From: Helicobacter marmotae
Lineage (GTDB): Bacteria; Campylobacterota; Campylobacteria; Campylobacterales; Helicobacteraceae
DNA: 64,000 nucleotides
Assembly (NCBI RefSeq): GCF_003364255.1
Contig: NZ_NXLR01000006.1
Coordinates: forward strand, 1 to 64,000
Direction: 5' to 3'
Shown here: positions 1 to 12,309 of the stretch, piece after piece
How the letters are laid out: each line of letters starts with the position of its first letter
How positions within the stretch are numbered: position 1 is the first letter of the stretch
Position numbers and translations under genes: made by a program
Notes under the pieces: generated by a model
What the model was told of the DNA's origin: nothing
Database searches by the model: none
What the model saw: the letters and a program-made list of their open reading frames with translations, nothing else

Positions 1-179
1 TCTATATTGCTATAGCTTTGATGAATGCAAGATTCTAGGCAGTCCTGCAAATACTTCTCTACATTATAAAAAGGCACAATAATAGCGACTTTGGGGTTTT
101 GGGGATTTGTAGGAATGTGGGCAGTTGTGGGTGTTTTTAGATTTTTTAGAGCTTGTGTTGGCTTGCTTTGAGAGTTCAT
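1..179 (-). CDS. Glycosyltransferase family 2, N-terminal fragment
   Basis: The gene runs off the left edge, so only about 59 residues are visible. After a Pro/Thr/Lys-rich N-terminus of about 30 residues comes PKVAIIVPFYNVEKYLQDCL, the typical opening of a GT-A fold family 2 glycosyltransferase (nucleotide-sugar binding strand with the VPFYN motif). The ATG is preceded by AAAGGATCCCAG, a good ribosome site that lies across the aspS stop, so the gene is probably cotranscribed downstream of aspS with a 10-base gap. Such enzymes usually build LPS or other surface glycans; acceptor and donor cannot be read here. Confidence 0.85.
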   Translation of the reverse strand, partial: MNSQSKPTQALKNLKTPTTAHIPTNPQNPKVAIIVPFYNVEKYLQDCLESCIHQSYSNI

Positions 180-189
180 CTGGGATCCT

Positions 190-1929
190 TTAAGGCTTTT
201 GTGCAATGCGAATATGTAATTCTTGTAGCTGCTCTTGACTTACAAGTCCGGGGGCATTAGTGAGCGGACAGGTTGCCCTCTGCGTTTTAGGGAAAGCAAT
301 CACATCACGAATACTTTGGGTCTTTGCTAAAAGCATAATAAGCCTATCAAATCCAATAGCAATACCTCCATGTGGAGGCGCACCAAAGCGCAACGCTTCA
401 AGTAAGAAGCCAAACTTCTCTTGGGCTTCTTCTTGGCTAATGCCAAGCAATTCAAATACGCGTTTTTGGATAGAATCTTTATGGATTCTGATACTTCCGC
501 CGCCTAATTCTATGCCATTAAGCACGACATCATATGCAATAGATTCTATATCCTCTATATCTTTATCTAAATCTTTAGGCATACTAAAAGGGTGGTGCAA
601 AGCCTTGAGTTTGCCCTCTTCCTTTTCAAACATAGGGAAATCCACCACCCATAAAAACTTGCGCATACTCTCATCAAGCATACCCATATCTGCAGCGATT
701 TTTAGCCTTAAGCGTCCCATATAGTCCCAAACTATCTTTTTGCTTCCCGCACCAAAGAATATAATATCCCCAACTTCTGCTTGAGTGCGGGCAATAAGTG
801 TATTTTGAGCTTCAGGGCTTATAAACTTCACTAATGGTCCTTTAAGCTCATCTTGCTTGAGTTGAATATAGGCTAGCCCCTTTGCACCAAATTTACGCAC
901 AAACTCTTCTGCCTCTGCTAGGCTTTTACGCGAGAAAAATGTATCCCCGCCTTTGACACATAGAGCTTTAATGCGATTTGCCTTGCTATCTTTGGCAATG
1001 TTTTGGAAAATAGGATTGCTTGAATCGACAAATAAATCTCCCACTTCCACAAGTGGCATATCAAAGCGCAAATCAGGCTTATCGCTTCCATAGAGTTCCA
1101 TAGCTTCAGCCCAAGGTAAGCGCATAAATGGCGTTTGTATCTCTTCTCCACAAGCGGCGAAAATATCCTTAAGGAGCGTTTCTGCCATACTTATAATATC
1201 ATCTTGCTGACAAAAGCTCATTTCAATATCAATTTGTGTAAATTCAGGTTGCCTATCTGCACGTAAATCCTCATCTCTAAAGCAACGTGCGATTTGGAAA
1301 TATTTATCAAATCCGCTTACCATAAGGAGTTGTTTAAAAAGTTGGGGGCTTTGAGGCAGGGCATAAAAAGCCCCATGATGGACACGAGATGGCACAAGAT
1401 AGTCTCTCGCTCCCTCTGGGGTAGCTTGTGTTAGAATAGGCGTTTCTATCTCTAAAAATCCCATTTTTTGCAAGCTATTACGAGCGGCTATAGCTGCATC
1501 AGAGCGCATTTTAAAGATATGATAAGACTTTTTGGAACGTAAATCTAAATATCGATATTTCAGCCTTAGCTCTTCATTCACACTCTCATCACCAATGCTA
1601 ATAGGAGGCGTGGGAGATGTGTTTTCAATCACAAGTGAGGAGAGCACAATTTCAATCATACCTGTTTTGAGTTTGGGATTTTGCAGTCCTTCGCCTCTTG
1701 CTCGGACCTTACCTTTTGCGATAAGCACATATTCATCGCGTACAGATGAGGCGATTTGATGAGTGGGTGTGCTTGGGTCACATACAAGCTGGATAATGCC
1801 ACTTTTATCACGCAAGTCAATAAATATAACCCCTCCATGGTCGCGATATGTATTACACCAACCACATACTTGCACTTCAGCACCAATATGCTCCTGCCCT
1901 AATTCTGTGCATAAATGAGTTCTTAACAT
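190..1929 (-). CDS. aspS: Aspartate--tRNA ligase (probably non-discriminating)
   Basis: Full-length class IIb aminoacyl-tRNA synthetase of 579 residues. An N-terminal OB-fold anticodon domain (about 1-105) precedes the catalytic core. Motif 2 is seen as [20 protein letters not shown] (about 215-235) and motif 3 as GIAIGFDRL near the C-terminus; the bacterial GAD insertion lies between them. In H. pylori the enzyme also charges tRNA-Asn, which GatCAB then amidates; that this copy does the same is inference from the genus. The start ATG follows AAAGGGAGATT. It lies 36 bases downstream of cheV on the same strand. Confidence 0.97.
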   Translation of the reverse strand: MLRTHLCTELGQEHIGAEVQVCGWCNTYRDHGGVIFIDLRDKSGIIQLVCDPSTPTHQIASSVRDEYVLIAKGKVRARGEGLQNPKLKTGMIEIVLSSLVIENTSPTPPISIGDESVNEELRLKYRYLDLRSKKSYHIFKMRSDAAIAARNSLQKMGFLEIETPILTQATPEGARDYLVPSRVHHGAFYALPQSPQLFKQLLMVSGFDKYFQIARCFRDEDLRADRQPEFTQIDIEMSFCQQDDIISMAETLLKDIFAACGEEIQTPFMRLPWAEAMELYGSDKPDLRFDMPLVEVGDLFVDSSNPIFQNIAKDSKANRIKALCVKGGDTFFSRKSLAEAEEFVRKFGAKGLAYIQLKQDELKGPLVKFISPEAQNTLIARTQAEVGDIIFFGAGSKKIVWDYMGRLRLKIAADMGMLDESMRKFLWVVDFPMFEKEEGKLKALHHPFSMPKDLDKDIEDIESIAYDVVLNGIELGGGSIRIHKDSIQKRVFELLGISQEEAQEKFGFLLEALRFGAPPHGGIAIGFDRLIMLLAKTQSIRDVIAFPKTQRATCPLTNAPGLVSQEQLQELHIRIAQKP

Positions 1930-1965
1930 AATCTCCCTTTGCTTTTTAAAGTTTGAAATAAGTGT

Positions 1966-2934
1966 TTAAATATTTATTCCTACAAGGAATTGCCGTAAAG
2001 CTTGCTCAATCTCTATCGGGTTAGATTTACTAATAAAGCCATCAGCCTTGAGATGTTCTGCCATTTGATGATTGCTATCACTACTCATTGATGAGTTGAT
2101 AATCACGGGGATATGTGCTGTATTGGGAGTTTCTTTAATACGTTTTAATACCTCAAAGCCCGATATAATAGGCATTTCTAAGTCGGTAATAACAGCTCCT
2201 ATGCTGCCTATTACGCCCGGATTATGCAAATAATCAAGCAAAGCCTGACCATTGGGGAAAGTGAAGTATTTTAAATCAAGTTTTTCAATGATTTTTGTAA
2301 GTGATCTTGCTGCAGTTTTAGAATCTTCTGCAAGTAGGACGATTTTATCACTTGAAATAGTGCCAATATCATTAAGCTCAAGCTCATCGGCTGCATTAAC
2401 GGAGGGGAATGCCTCTGTAAGCATTTTTTCCACATCAAGTATTTGTATCACGGAGCCATCATCATATTTTGTTGTTGCCGTTACTTTCGCCTCGCCGTCA
2501 ATGCCAAACTCTGAGCCTACATTAATATCATTCCAGCTTTTATGAATGATACGTTTTACTCCCATAATTTTAAGCCCAACGGTGCTATTGCTAAAGCTAC
2601 AGATAATCACTAAACTTTTTGGCGTATTGAGTGAGAATTCCCTTAAATCTCTATTGGGGTGTTCTTTACTATAATAGAGCCAACGTCTCATATCCACAAG
2701 CGGAATCGTCTCATCTCGCACGGTGAGATAGCCTAAGATAATACCGCTATTATCCCCTGCTGTTTCTGTAAGCTCATTATCATAGTAGATAATCTCGCGT
2801 ATTTTAAATACATTCATAGCATAAAGTTGATTTGTACCTTCGGTTTCTTCTTCAAGGGTGAAACATAAAAACTGGACTTCATTATTGAGGTGTAGTGATG
2901 TGGTTTTATCGATTGAATTTTGCTTTTGGCTCAA
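1966..2934 (-). CDS. cheV: Chemotaxis protein CheV (CheW-REC fusion), CheV2-like by position
   Basis: A 322-residue CheV. A CheW-like coupling domain (about 15-170) precedes a response-regulator receiver domain (about 195-318) with LLAEDS acidic pocket, phospho-acceptor Asp in VITDLEMP, and the conserved Ser/Lys (NSSMSS, ISKS). CheV proteins couple chemoreceptors to CheA and the receiver may act as a phosphate sink. Helicobacter carries several CheV paralogues. The order aspS-cheV-ligA is that of H. pylori cheV2 as I remember it, so this is probably cheV2. The start is TTG, supported by GGAGG six bases upstream; no ATG fits better. Confidence 0.92.
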   Translation of the reverse strand: MSQKQNSIDKTTSLHLNNEVQFLCFTLEEETEGTNQLYAMNVFKIREIIYYDNELTETAGDNSGIILGYLTVRDETIPLVDMRRWLYYSKEHPNRDLREFSLNTPKSLVIICSFSNSTVGLKIMGVKRIIHKSWNDINVGSEFGIDGEAKVTATTKYDDGSVIQILDVEKMLTEAFPSVNAADELELNDIGTISSDKIVLLAEDSKTAARSLTKIIEKLDLKYFTFPNGQALLDYLHNPGVIGSIGAVITDLEMPIISGFEVLKRIKETPNTAHIPVIINSSMSSDSNHQMAEHLKADGFISKSNPIEIEQALRQFLVGINI

Positions 2935-2973
2935 AGCTTGCCTCCGTGAAGTGAAAATATGTGCTTAAAATGC

Positions 2974-2979
2974 TATAAT
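2974..2979 (+). promoter_or_regulatory. Sigma-80 type -10 box upstream of ligA
   Basis: TATAAT preceded by TGC (extended -10) lies about 60 bases before the ligA start, in the divergent cheV/ligA gap. Upstream sequence is AT-rich with no clear -35, as usual in Helicobacter. Confidence 0.55.
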
Positions 2980-3010
2980 TCTAACGCAAAATACATAACT
3001 TAGCACTTAA

Positions 3011-4996
<1,986 letters not shown>

Positions 4997-5279
4997 TTTA
5001 TTCTTATAACTCTTTTAATACCTTCAAACCTCTATATTATTTATATCATCAAAGCCTTATTTATCGTTATTTATTCGTTTGAAAGCCTATTTGGAATCAC
5101 TAGACTCAAAAAGCAATTCTTCGCCTCTTTCACAGGCTCTAGTGATAAAAGGGGCAGAGTCGCTGGTAATTCTAATAGAGATTCTTCGGCTTGGCTAAAG
5201 AATAACGAGAGCTAAGAGATTCTGGCAATTTGCGAAGAATCTCCGAGAACTTTATAAACATTATGATGTTTGGGTGAGA
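4997..5279. repeat. Intergenic region with inverted GAAGAATCT-type repeat
   Basis: No gene is seen between convergent ligA and yhcH. The stretch holds an inverted pair, GAGATTCTTCG at 5178-5188 and CGAAGAATCTC at 5233-5243, plus further ATTCTTCG and CACTAG/CTAGTG pieces. The same words recur in other gaps of this window (about 18.3, 27.9, 43.7, 43.9 and 48.3-48.5 kb). It could fold into a large hairpin and may also serve as terminator; function unknown. Confidence 0.6.
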
Positions 5280-5912
5280 TTATGGGCGAATGAGGCTTAG
5301 AGGTACTTTGATAACGCTTTTTTTGACTTGCTTAGCTCTAGCTTGTGTATTTTGGGTATGGAGCTCTAAGCCTCCAGCATGGACATCTTCAGGGAAAAAG
5401 ATAGCCAAATCTCCACTGCTTAAAAGCAAGCTTGTGCGATAAGGTGTGTTATAGCGTTTATTCATAGGGAAAGAATCATTTAGCAGATTACCATTAAGAT
5501 TGCTAGATTTTCTATCTACAACGCTAGAGTGGGGGAGATGATTTTCATACACGATTAAATCCTTGCTTTCATCATAAGGCATCTTTACTTCAAACGCACT
5601 TTTATCGCCAATAAGTGTATATTCATACCCCTCCACCACAAGCTGGAAGTCAATAAAAACCCGATGTGTCTCAAAAAAGGCTTTACTTTGAGATTTGAGA
5701 TAATATGTCTGCTCAATAGCACGAATCCCCCAATTAAAGGGGTAGCTTACTTCTTTTCTCTCCTCATTTAATGCTAAGCTAAGCCCTGTAATCCGCTTAT
5801 GTATGCTATGTGTAGGATTTAGGGCATGAAGCATATAGGTTTGTATTTCCTCTAAATATGGGTTAGATTTAAAAAACCAATCTAAATGTGTAAGTTTGCC
5901 AACAATTGCCAT
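5280..5912 (-). CDS. YhcH/YjgK/YiaL family protein (cupin-like, NanQ family)
   Basis: A 210-residue member of the DUF386 family. Family marks are the aromatic-rich core RVFIDFQLVVEGYEY (about 85-100) and the C-terminal cupin-like metal motif FFPEDVHAGG (about 172-182). E. coli NanQ of this family is a sialic acid anomerase; others are of unknown sugar specificity. This protein is longer than the usual ~150 residues, with an insert around 130-155. It starts after AAGGAGTAAAA and only 2 bases after dapE, so it is the last gene of the waaF-dapE operon. A sugar-related role is inference. Confidence 0.8.
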   Translation of the reverse strand: MAIVGKLTHLDWFFKSNPYLEEIQTYMLHALNPTHSIHKRITGLSLALNEERKEVSYPFNWGIRAIEQTYYLKSQSKAFFETHRVFIDFQLVVEGYEYTLIGDKSAFEVKMPYDESKDLIVYENHLPHSSVVDRKSSNLNGNLLNDSFPMNKRYNTPYRTSLLLSSGDLAIFFPEDVHAGGLELHTQNTQARAKQVKKSVIKVPLSLIRP

Positions 5913-5914
5913 TT

Positions 5915-7108
5915 TTACTCCTTGTATTCTATAGATTTAGCATTCTCTAAAAAGAGTGCTAGAAAATCAATGAAAATATCGCGTAGTAAGAGAATATCAC
6001 CTATGGATACACGCTCATTGATAGCGTGGATTCTATCATTTGGCACTCCTAGCTCCACTACATCTACGCCATATTGGGCAAAAAACCTTGCATCGCTTGT
6101 ACCTCCGCTTGTGCTAAGCTCTGGGCTTTTGTGCGTGATGTGTTTTATCGCATGGCAAAGGAGTGTAACAAGGGGGCTATCTGCTTTTGTAATAAAGGGT
6201 AGTGAGCTTGTTTTTAGCTCAAGCTCATATGGCAATCCTTGAAGAACTTGCTCAATATATGAGCGGATAGAATCTTCATTGCTTAAAGGTGAGTTTCGGA
6301 TATTAAACATAATTTTCAGATTCTGTGGGGTTACATTGACTACTTCCATACCCCCGCGAATATCTGTGATAACAAGCTGACTTTTGGCAAAGTCTGCATT
6401 CCCGCTATCTAGTGCAACTCCTGCTAATGCCCCAAGTTTAGCCCCGAGTAATTCTATAGGGTTAATACATTTTTGCGGATAGGCTACATGCCCTTGCTTA
6501 CCTTGAATGATAATTGTGCCATTAATCGAACCTCTTCTGCCTATTTTTATCATATCGCCGCTGGAGTTTGTGCTTGTAGGCTCTGCGACTATACACATAT
6601 CAGGCAGCAGATTTTGGGATTCTAACTCTGCTAGCATAAATCTTGTGCCATAGATTCCATCTCCTTCTTCATCGCTTGTAAGGAGAAAAGAGAGCATACA
6701 TTGTGATTGTAAAAATTGCTTTGTAAAATCGGGGTTTTGCAAGCTTTGAGTAATCGCACAAATAAAGCTACTTATCCCGCCTTTCATATCTTGTGCGCCT
6801 CTACCATAAATGTAGCCATCTTTTTCTTTTCCGCTAAAAGGCTCAACTTCCCAGCCTTCACCGGTAGGCACGACATCGATATGCCCTGCAAAGCATAAAT
6901 GCCTTAAATGCTCCTTATTGGCACTTTTAGGATAGATAGCATAAAAGCAATTTTTCACCCCCTCTTTTTCTTGAGTGATTTGCAGACTTTGGTAATTGGG
7001 ATTTTGCAAAATGGGAGTGAAACCAGAGAGAATATACTGGTAGATTCCGCATTCTTTGGGTGTGATTGTAGGGTAAGTGATAAGCTTTTGTAGTAACTGA
7101 ATAGGCAT
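5915..7108 (-). CDS. dapE: Succinyl-diaminopimelate desuccinylase DapE
   Basis: A 397-residue M20 family metallohydrolase of the lysine/meso-DAP pathway, supplying peptidoglycan precursors. Visible are the metal-binding motifs FAGHIDVVPTGEGW (about 72-85), YGRGAQDMKGG (about 100-110), TSDEEGDGIYGT (catalytic EE, about 148-160) and the C-terminal SGGTSDARFFAQYG. Start ATG follows AAGGAAG. The gene sits between a flavin reductase-like gene (29-base gap) and yhcH. Length and motifs are normal. Confidence 0.95.
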   Translation of the reverse strand: MPIQLLQKLITYPTITPKECGIYQYILSGFTPILQNPNYQSLQITQEKEGVKNCFYAIYPKSANKEHLRHLCFAGHIDVVPTGEGWEVEPFSGKEKDGYIYGRGAQDMKGGISSFICAITQSLQNPDFTKQFLQSQCMLSFLLTSDEEGDGIYGTRFMLAELESQNLLPDMCIVAEPTSTNSSGDMIKIGRRGSINGTIIIQGKQGHVAYPQKCINPIELLGAKLGALAGVALDSGNADFAKSQLVITDIRGGMEVVNVTPQNLKIMFNIRNSPLSNEDSIRSYIEQVLQGLPYELELKTSSLPFITKADSPLVTLLCHAIKHITHKSPELSTSGGTSDARFFAQYGVDVVELGVPNDRIHAINERVSIGDILLLRDIFIDFLALFLENAKSIEYKE

Positions 7109-7137
7109 TAGTGACTTCCTTTTGTGAGTGATTTTCT

Positions 7138-7758
7138 TTATTCTGGGGAATTATCAATTTCTAGTGAATTATGCACTTGGTGTAGCTCGGGGATAAGCTG
7201 TGCGCCTAGCTCTTTATACATACGTCCCACACGTGCAATAAAAGGTGGCTGAAAATGCAAATCTTCTCTATAAATACTATCATCTATATAGCAGTATTTT
7301 GCTTCTAAAAGCACACTTTTGCCATCACCTAATTTTAAGACATCATATAAATCACACATAAATGCGACTTTCACTCCCTTAGGCACGGGGGGATAGCCTG
7401 ATTGCAAAAGCATAAGGGGAATATCAAAAGTGCTTGCCTCACTTATATTAAATTCAAGCTCTGTGCTGCTCTCATGCAGGGCTTGGAGATGAGAAGATTC
7501 ACACATACTAATACTTGCTTTTTGAGTGGTGGTGATATTTCTAAAGCTATCTTTTTCTAAACCATCGCTTTTTGTCATCATACAGATAGAAAAAATAGGA
7601 GGATTCACACTCATTGGGGCGAAGAAACTAAAAGGTGCGAGATTGACATTCCCATTGGGGAAAATCGTGCTAACCCATGCAATAGGGCGTGGGGTAATGG
7701 TATTACTTAGAATCTTGTAGTTCTGTAATGGAGTGGTAGTGTGTGTTTCAAGTATCAT
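7138..7758 (-). CDS. Flavin reductase-like (FMN-binding split barrel) protein
   Basis: A 206-residue protein of the flavin reductase-like family. The diagnostic N-terminal stretch is SNTITPRPIAWVSTIFPNG (about 18-36) followed by NLAPFSFFAPMSVNPPIFSI, the FMN-binding split-barrel signature. Such proteins reduce or bind FMN; the substrate partner is not evident. The start overlaps the end of waaF by 11 bases, indicating one transcript. Confidence 0.85.
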   Translation of the reverse strand: MILETHTTTPLQNYKILSNTITPRPIAWVSTIFPNGNVNLAPFSFFAPMSVNPPIFSICMMTKSDGLEKDSFRNITTTQKASISMCESSHLQALHESSTELEFNISEASTFDIPLMLLQSGYPPVPKGVKVAFMCDLYDVLKLGDGKSVLLEAKYCYIDDSIYREDLHFQPPFIARVGRMYKELGAQLIPELHQVHNSLEIDNSPE

Positions 7759-8947
7759 AGTTATTGCCTTTATGATAATTTAGCAGATTATCCACCTGAG
7801 TGATAACTTCTGCTGGTGTGATGAGTTTCATACAATTATGATGTTTTAAGGGGCATTCGCGTTTTTTGCAAGGCGCACAAGGCACGTGCTTGCATAGTAG
7901 CACAAAGTCTTTGTAAGCTTTAGCGGGTTGAGCTTGATTGTTAGAAACTGGAGGATTTAGAGGTATGTAGGGGGCTGTTTCATTCATATCTGTGGGTCCA
8001 AAAATCGCTACCATAGGTACTTTTAACGCAGCAGCTATGTGCATGGGTCCGCTATCATTGGTAATAAACACATTCATTGCCCCAATATAATCAATCAGTT
8101 GTGTGAGGTTTGTTTTATCCGTTAAATCATAAAAATGCTTTGCGTAAGTATGCCCTGCTATGGCTTGCGCTATGGCTAAATGGGAGTTAGATGTATCGCT
8201 AGAGCCAAAGAGATAGACATCATACATTTTGCCCAAAAAGTATTCTATCACTTCGATAAAATACTCTCTCTCCCAGCATTTTGCACTCCCAAAAGCCGCC
8301 CCGGGATTAATACCTATAGCATATTTATTATGAGGTAAGGATATGCTTTGAGAGATGAGCTTTAGTGGCTGTGAGCCAAGTGTAGCAAGCATATTGGTGA
8401 GATTCTTTAGGGATTGTTTTTGCGATTCCTGTCTTTGTAACTCCTTTTTTTCTAATTCATTTTGCACCCCTTGCAAGGGTAAAATAAGCCCAAGGTAGAG
8501 CAAGACTTGATGTTTAAATGTTGTAGAAGTATTTTGCTTGAGCGAAAGGGCGTGAGTAAGGAGGAAACTACGCAGATTCTTCGCATAGCCTATGCGTATA
8601 TTACTTTTAGTCCAATACAAAAGTAAGGCAGAAAAGAACGTATTAGCAAAACTAATGGCTAAATCATGTGCCCCCACCTCTTTAGCAAGCCTTTTTGTGG
8701 CTTGAATCCTACAAGAAGAGCGTTTAGTTGTATCAATTACAATATGTTTTACACGCTTATCTCTTTGGTAAATACCACAACTCGCCTCTGTGCCCACAAG
8801 CGTAAAGTCTGCGTTTTTAAAGCTTAATTTTAGCCACTCAAATGCCGGAGAGACCATTACACTATCGCCTAGCCAATTTGGCAAACGCAATAAAATGCTT
8901 TGAATTGAATCTGTGTGGATCATTTGAGAATTGCGTGCAAAAAACAT
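7748..8947 (-). CDS. waaF: LPS heptosyltransferase II (WaaF/RfaF)
   Basis: A 399-residue GT9 family enzyme adding heptose to the LPS inner core from ADP-heptose at the inner membrane. Seen are the N-terminal ILLRLPNWLGDSVMVSPAFEWLK (about 18-40), GINPGAAFGSAKCWEREYF (about 225), and the C-terminal FITNDSGPMHIAAALKVPMVAIFGPTD donor-binding motif. A Cys-rich tail (CKHVPCAPCKKRECPLKHHNC) matches the family. Start ATG follows GGAGGATAA. It heads the minus-strand operon and is divergent from hisS, an arrangement also in H. pylori as I recall. Confidence 0.93.
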   Translation of the reverse strand: MFFARNSQMIHTDSIQSILLRLPNWLGDSVMVSPAFEWLKLSFKNADFTLVGTEASCGIYQRDKRVKHIVIDTTKRSSCRIQATKRLAKEVGAHDLAISFANTFFSALLLYWTKSNIRIGYAKNLRSFLLTHALSLKQNTSTTFKHQVLLYLGLILPLQGVQNELEKKELQRQESQKQSLKNLTNMLATLGSQPLKLISQSISLPHNKYAIGINPGAAFGSAKCWEREYFIEVIEYFLGKMYDVYLFGSSDTSNSHLAIAQAIAGHTYAKHFYDLTDKTNLTQLIDYIGAMNVFITNDSGPMHIAAALKVPMVAIFGPTDMNETAPYIPLNPPVSNNQAQPAKAYKDFVLLCKHVPCAPCKKRECPLKHHNCMKLITPAEVITQVDNLLNYHKGNNYDT

Positions 8948-9075
8948 TTATCCTCCATAAAGGCATTAAGCTAAATTATGTAATTGTAGAAGTAAAAAGC
9001 AAAAATTCTGCTAGTTTTGGGCGTAAAAAGCTTCAAAATACCACTTAAGATAACTGAAATACAACATTTTTAAGA

Positions 9076-9081
9076 TAGAAT
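9076..9081 (+). promoter_or_regulatory. Putative -10 box of the hisS operon
   Basis: TAGAAT in the context TTTTTAAGATAGAATC, about 48 bases before the hisS start, in the waaF/hisS divergent gap. Confidence 0.4.
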
Positions 9082-9128
9082 CAAGCCATTTTACAACAAC
9101 CAAAAAGGTATTTAGGAGGTTTATAGTC

Positions 9129-10478
9129 ATGGGGTTAGTTACTCCTCGCACATTAAGTGGCTTTAAAGATAGATTGCCCAAAGAAGCACTTGCTAAAACA
9201 TATTTACTTAACAAATTAAGTGCTGTTTTTATGAATTTTGGTTTTGTACCTATCGAAACGCCACATTTAGAATATGCTGATGTTTTAGTCAAACAAGGAA
9301 GTGATGAGATACAAAAGGAGCTCTATCGCTTTAAAGATCATGGCGGGAGAGATGTGGCATTGCGATTTGACTTAACCGTGCCTTTAGCGCGTTTTGTCTC
9401 ACAATATAAAAATGAAGTAGATTTGCCTTTTAAACGTTTTGCTATAGGGAATGTGTTTCGCGGGGAGAGGGCACAGAGAGGAAGATATAGGGAATTTACT
9501 CAATGCGATTTTGACTTTATAGGAAGTGATAGTATTTCTTGTGATGCGGAGATATTGCAAGTCATTTATGCCTCATTTGTGGGGCTTGGGATTGATGAAT
9601 TTACTATTTGGCTTAATCACCGCAGTATACTTAATGGCATTTGTGAGCATTGTGGAGTTTTAGGGCAGAAAGAAATTAATATTGCCTTACGCATTATTGA
9701 TAAGCTTGATAAGATTGGGAAAGAAAATGTCGGAGCCGAACTTCAGCGAGATTTATCACTTTCTAGCACTCAAGTTGATAATCTGCTAGAATATACTTCA
9801 ATCAAGCAACAGGGCGATTCTCAAAGCTTCTTTCAAGAAGTTTCTTTTATGGCTGAGTGGAATGATTCCCTCAAAAAAGGTTTAGATGACCTAAAAGCCC
9901 TCTATGAGGTATTAGCCCCATTGCAAATGGATAGAGATACCTATCGGGTAAATTTCTCAATTGCACGTGGCTTGGGCTATTACACGGGGATTGTGTATGA
10001 GAGCACACTTAATGCGCTAAAAAGCATAGGTAGTGTCTGCTCTGGTGGGAGATATGATAATCTCACTCATACTTTTTCTAAAACAAAAATGAGCGGTGTG
10101 GGGGCGAGTATTGGTATTGATAGGCTTTTGGCAGCTTTAGAGGAATTGGAAATCTTGCATAAAAAGGCGACTTCTGCGCGTGCTTTAATTGTCTGTATGG
10201 ATAAGACATATTTTGGCTATGCCCATACTTTAGCAGAATCGTTCCGCCGCTCTAAGGTGCCCATTGAAGTGTATCCCGAGATAAGCAAGCTTAAAAAGCA
10301 ATTTAGCTACGCCCATACCAAAGGGCATGAATTTGTTATTGTCATTGGTGAAAATGAATTTAGCACAAAAACTCTCACACTTAAAAATATGACTTCAGGT
10401 ATGCAAATTGATAATATCAGTTTCCTTAAAGCCTTAACACTCATCCAAGAAGAGGAAGAAGAGGAGATGAAAATTTAA
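9129..10478 (+). CDS. hisS: Histidine--tRNA ligase
   Basis: A 449-residue class II synthetase, normal to slightly long. Motif 2 with [19 protein letters not shown] (about 112-130), the histidine-binding [13 protein letters not shown] (about 278-290) and the glycine-rich SGGRYDNL motif are present, with the C-terminal anticodon-binding domain from about 350. An acidic EEEEEE tail closes the protein. Start ATG follows TTAGGAGG. It heads a long plus-strand gene run; pepF begins 13 bases after its stop. Confidence 0.97.
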   Translation: MGLVTPRTLSGFKDRLPKEALAKTYLLNKLSAVFMNFGFVPIETPHLEYADVLVKQGSDEIQKELYRFKDHGGRDVALRFDLTVPLARFVSQYKNEVDLPFKRFAIGNVFRGERAQRGRYREFTQCDFDFIGSDSISCDAEILQVIYASFVGLGIDEFTIWLNHRSILNGICEHCGVLGQKEINIALRIIDKLDKIGKENVGAELQRDLSLSSTQVDNLLEYTSIKQQGDSQSFFQEVSFMAEWNDSLKKGLDDLKALYEVLAPLQMDRDTYRVNFSIARGLGYYTGIVYESTLNALKSIGSVCSGGRYDNLTHTFSKTKMSGVGASIGIDRLLAALEELEILHKKATSARALIVCMDKTYFGYAHTLAESFRRSKVPIEVYPEISKLKKQFSYAHTKGHEFVIVIGENEFSTKTLTLKNMTSGMQIDNISFLKALTLIQEEEEEEMKI

Positions 10479-10491
10479 TAAAGGAGTGGTG

Positions 10492-12309
10492 ATGAATACA
10501 ATAGAAGTAAGCCAATGGGATTTAAGTGCGCTTTTTAAGAGCCAAGAGCAGTTAGAGCGTTTTATTGTCACACATACGCGCAGAACTAAGCAGTTTGCTA
10601 AACAATATGAGGGGAAGCTCCAAGAAGTAGAGGCAGAAACATTTTGTGATGTGATTAAGGAATATGAGGCAATCATTGAGGGTATCGCGCGAGTGATGAC
10701 TTATGCGTTTTTATGCTTTGCTAAGGATACAACGCAAGGAGATATGTATGCTAAATATGAAATGCAAACCACGCAAATACAGAATCTTGTGTTGTTTTTT
10801 GAACTAGAATTTTGCAAACTTCCCTCCAAAAAACAAGAAGATATAATAAAGTATGCCCCGCATTATGCCTACTTTTTGCAAAAGCTTATAGAGCAAGATA
10901 AATATCAGCTCTCCCTTGCAGAAGAGAAGATATTGCTTGCTACCTCGCCCGTAGGGGTTGGAGCATTTTCACGGCTTTTTGATGAGCATTTAGCAAACTT
11001 AAGATTCAATGCCCCAAAAATATATAAAACACAAGAGAAAAAGGCACAAAAACCCAAAAAATCAAAGCTAAGTGAAGAAGAAATACTCACACTATTACAT
11101 CACCCTAAAAGGGAAGTTCGCAAAGAGGCACAAAAGATTTTTACCAAGAAGCTTTCTAAATCTCGCCACTTGCTAAGTTATATCCTTAATATGGTGCGCA
11201 AAGATTTGCATATTAATATGCAGTTACGTGGGTATAAACTCCCAGAATCTTTCCGCCATATTTCCAATGCAGCGACGCAAAAAAGCGTAGATAAGCTTGT
11301 TGAAGTAGTCAGTGAGCATTATGGTTTAGTAAGCCAATATTATGAGATCAAAGCAAAACTGCTTGGGATTAAGGAATTAAAAGACTATGACCGCTATGCA
11401 CCGCTTGAAGGAAGTGCATTTACACTCCCTTATGATGAGGCATTAAAGCTTGTGTTGAAATCCTTTGGTCAGTTTAGCAAGGAGTTTAAAGACATAGCTA
11501 CAAAAGCTTTGAGAAAAGGTTGGGTAGATTCCCATCCTATGCCTCATAAACGCGGAGGGGCTTTTAGCCATGGGAGTGTGCCAAGTGCTCATCCTTATGT
11601 CTTGCTTAATTACACTCAATCGCGGCGAGATGCCTTTACGATTGCCCATGAGTTTGGGCATATGATTCACCAAGAGCTCTCTAAAAAGCAGGGCTATCTC
11701 AATATGGATACACCTCTTACTACGGCTGAAACCGCCTCTGTCTTTGCTGAAATGCTCCTTTTTGACACATTAAAAACTACTTTAAGCCCAAAAGAGCTTA
11801 TTCCTCTTTATGCAGGGAAGTTAGAGGATATTTTTTCAACACTTTTTAGGCAAATTGTAATGACGCATTTTGAACGCAGAATCCACGCCCAAGATGATGA
11901 ACTTAAGCCTGAAGAATTTGACAAAATATGGCTAGAAGAGAATGAACGTATGTTTGGCTCTAGCTTAAAATTAAGCAAAAATTATGAGGGCTGGTGGTGC
12001 TATATCCCGCATTTTATACATTCTCCCTTTTATTGCTATGCTTATAGCTACGGACAGCTGCTTGTTTTAGCACTTTTTGGCTTGTATAAATCCCAAAAGA
12101 GCCCAAATGAGAGGGAAAAGTTTATCCGTAAATATAGTGAATTTCTCTCACTGGGGGGAAGTAAAAGCCCAAAAGAGCTTATTAGCGCATTCAATCTAAA
12201 TTTAGAGAGTGATAAATTCTGGCTTATAGGTATCAATGAAGTGCAAAAAATGCTTGAAGAGTTTAAGGAGCTCGTCTATGCAGAAGATTCTGTTCTCTCC
12301 AGCCTTTAA
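10492..12309 (+). CDS. pepF: Oligoendopeptidase F (M3 metallopeptidase)
   Basis: About 605 residues. The zinc-binding site AHEFGHMIHQE (HEXXH plus downstream Glu, about 385-395) and an N-terminal helical domain identify a PepF/M3B oligopeptidase, which degrades short cytoplasmic peptides. GTG GTG precede the ATG at 10492; I choose the ATG because AAGGAG lies five bases before it. The 3' end overlaps the next gene by 32 bases. Length is typical. Confidence 0.93.
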   Translation: MNTIEVSQWDLSALFKSQEQLERFIVTHTRRTKQFAKQYEGKLQEVEAETFCDVIKEYEAIIEGIARVMTYAFLCFAKDTTQGDMYAKYEMQTTQIQNLVLFFELEFCKLPSKKQEDIIKYAPHYAYFLQKLIEQDKYQLSLAEEKILLATSPVGVGAFSRLFDEHLANLRFNAPKIYKTQEKKAQKPKKSKLSEEEILTLLHHPKREVRKEAQKIFTKKLSKSRHLLSYILNMVRKDLHINMQLRGYKLPESFRHISNAATQKSVDKLVEVVSEHYGLVSQYYEIKAKLLGIKELKDYDRYAPLEGSAFTLPYDEALKLVLKSFGQFSKEFKDIATKALRKGWVDSHPMPHKRGGAFSHGSVPSAHPYVLLNYTQSRRDAFTIAHEFGHMIHQELSKKQGYLNMDTPLTTAETASVFAEMLLFDTLKTTLSPKELIPLYAGKLEDIFSTLFRQIVMTHFERRIHAQDDELKPEEFDKIWLEENERMFGSSLKLSKNYEGWWCYIPHFIHSPFYCYAYSYGQLLVLALFGLYKSQKSPNEREKFIRKYSEFLSLGGSKSPKELISAFNLNLESDKFWLIGINEVQKMLEEFKELVYAEDSVLSSL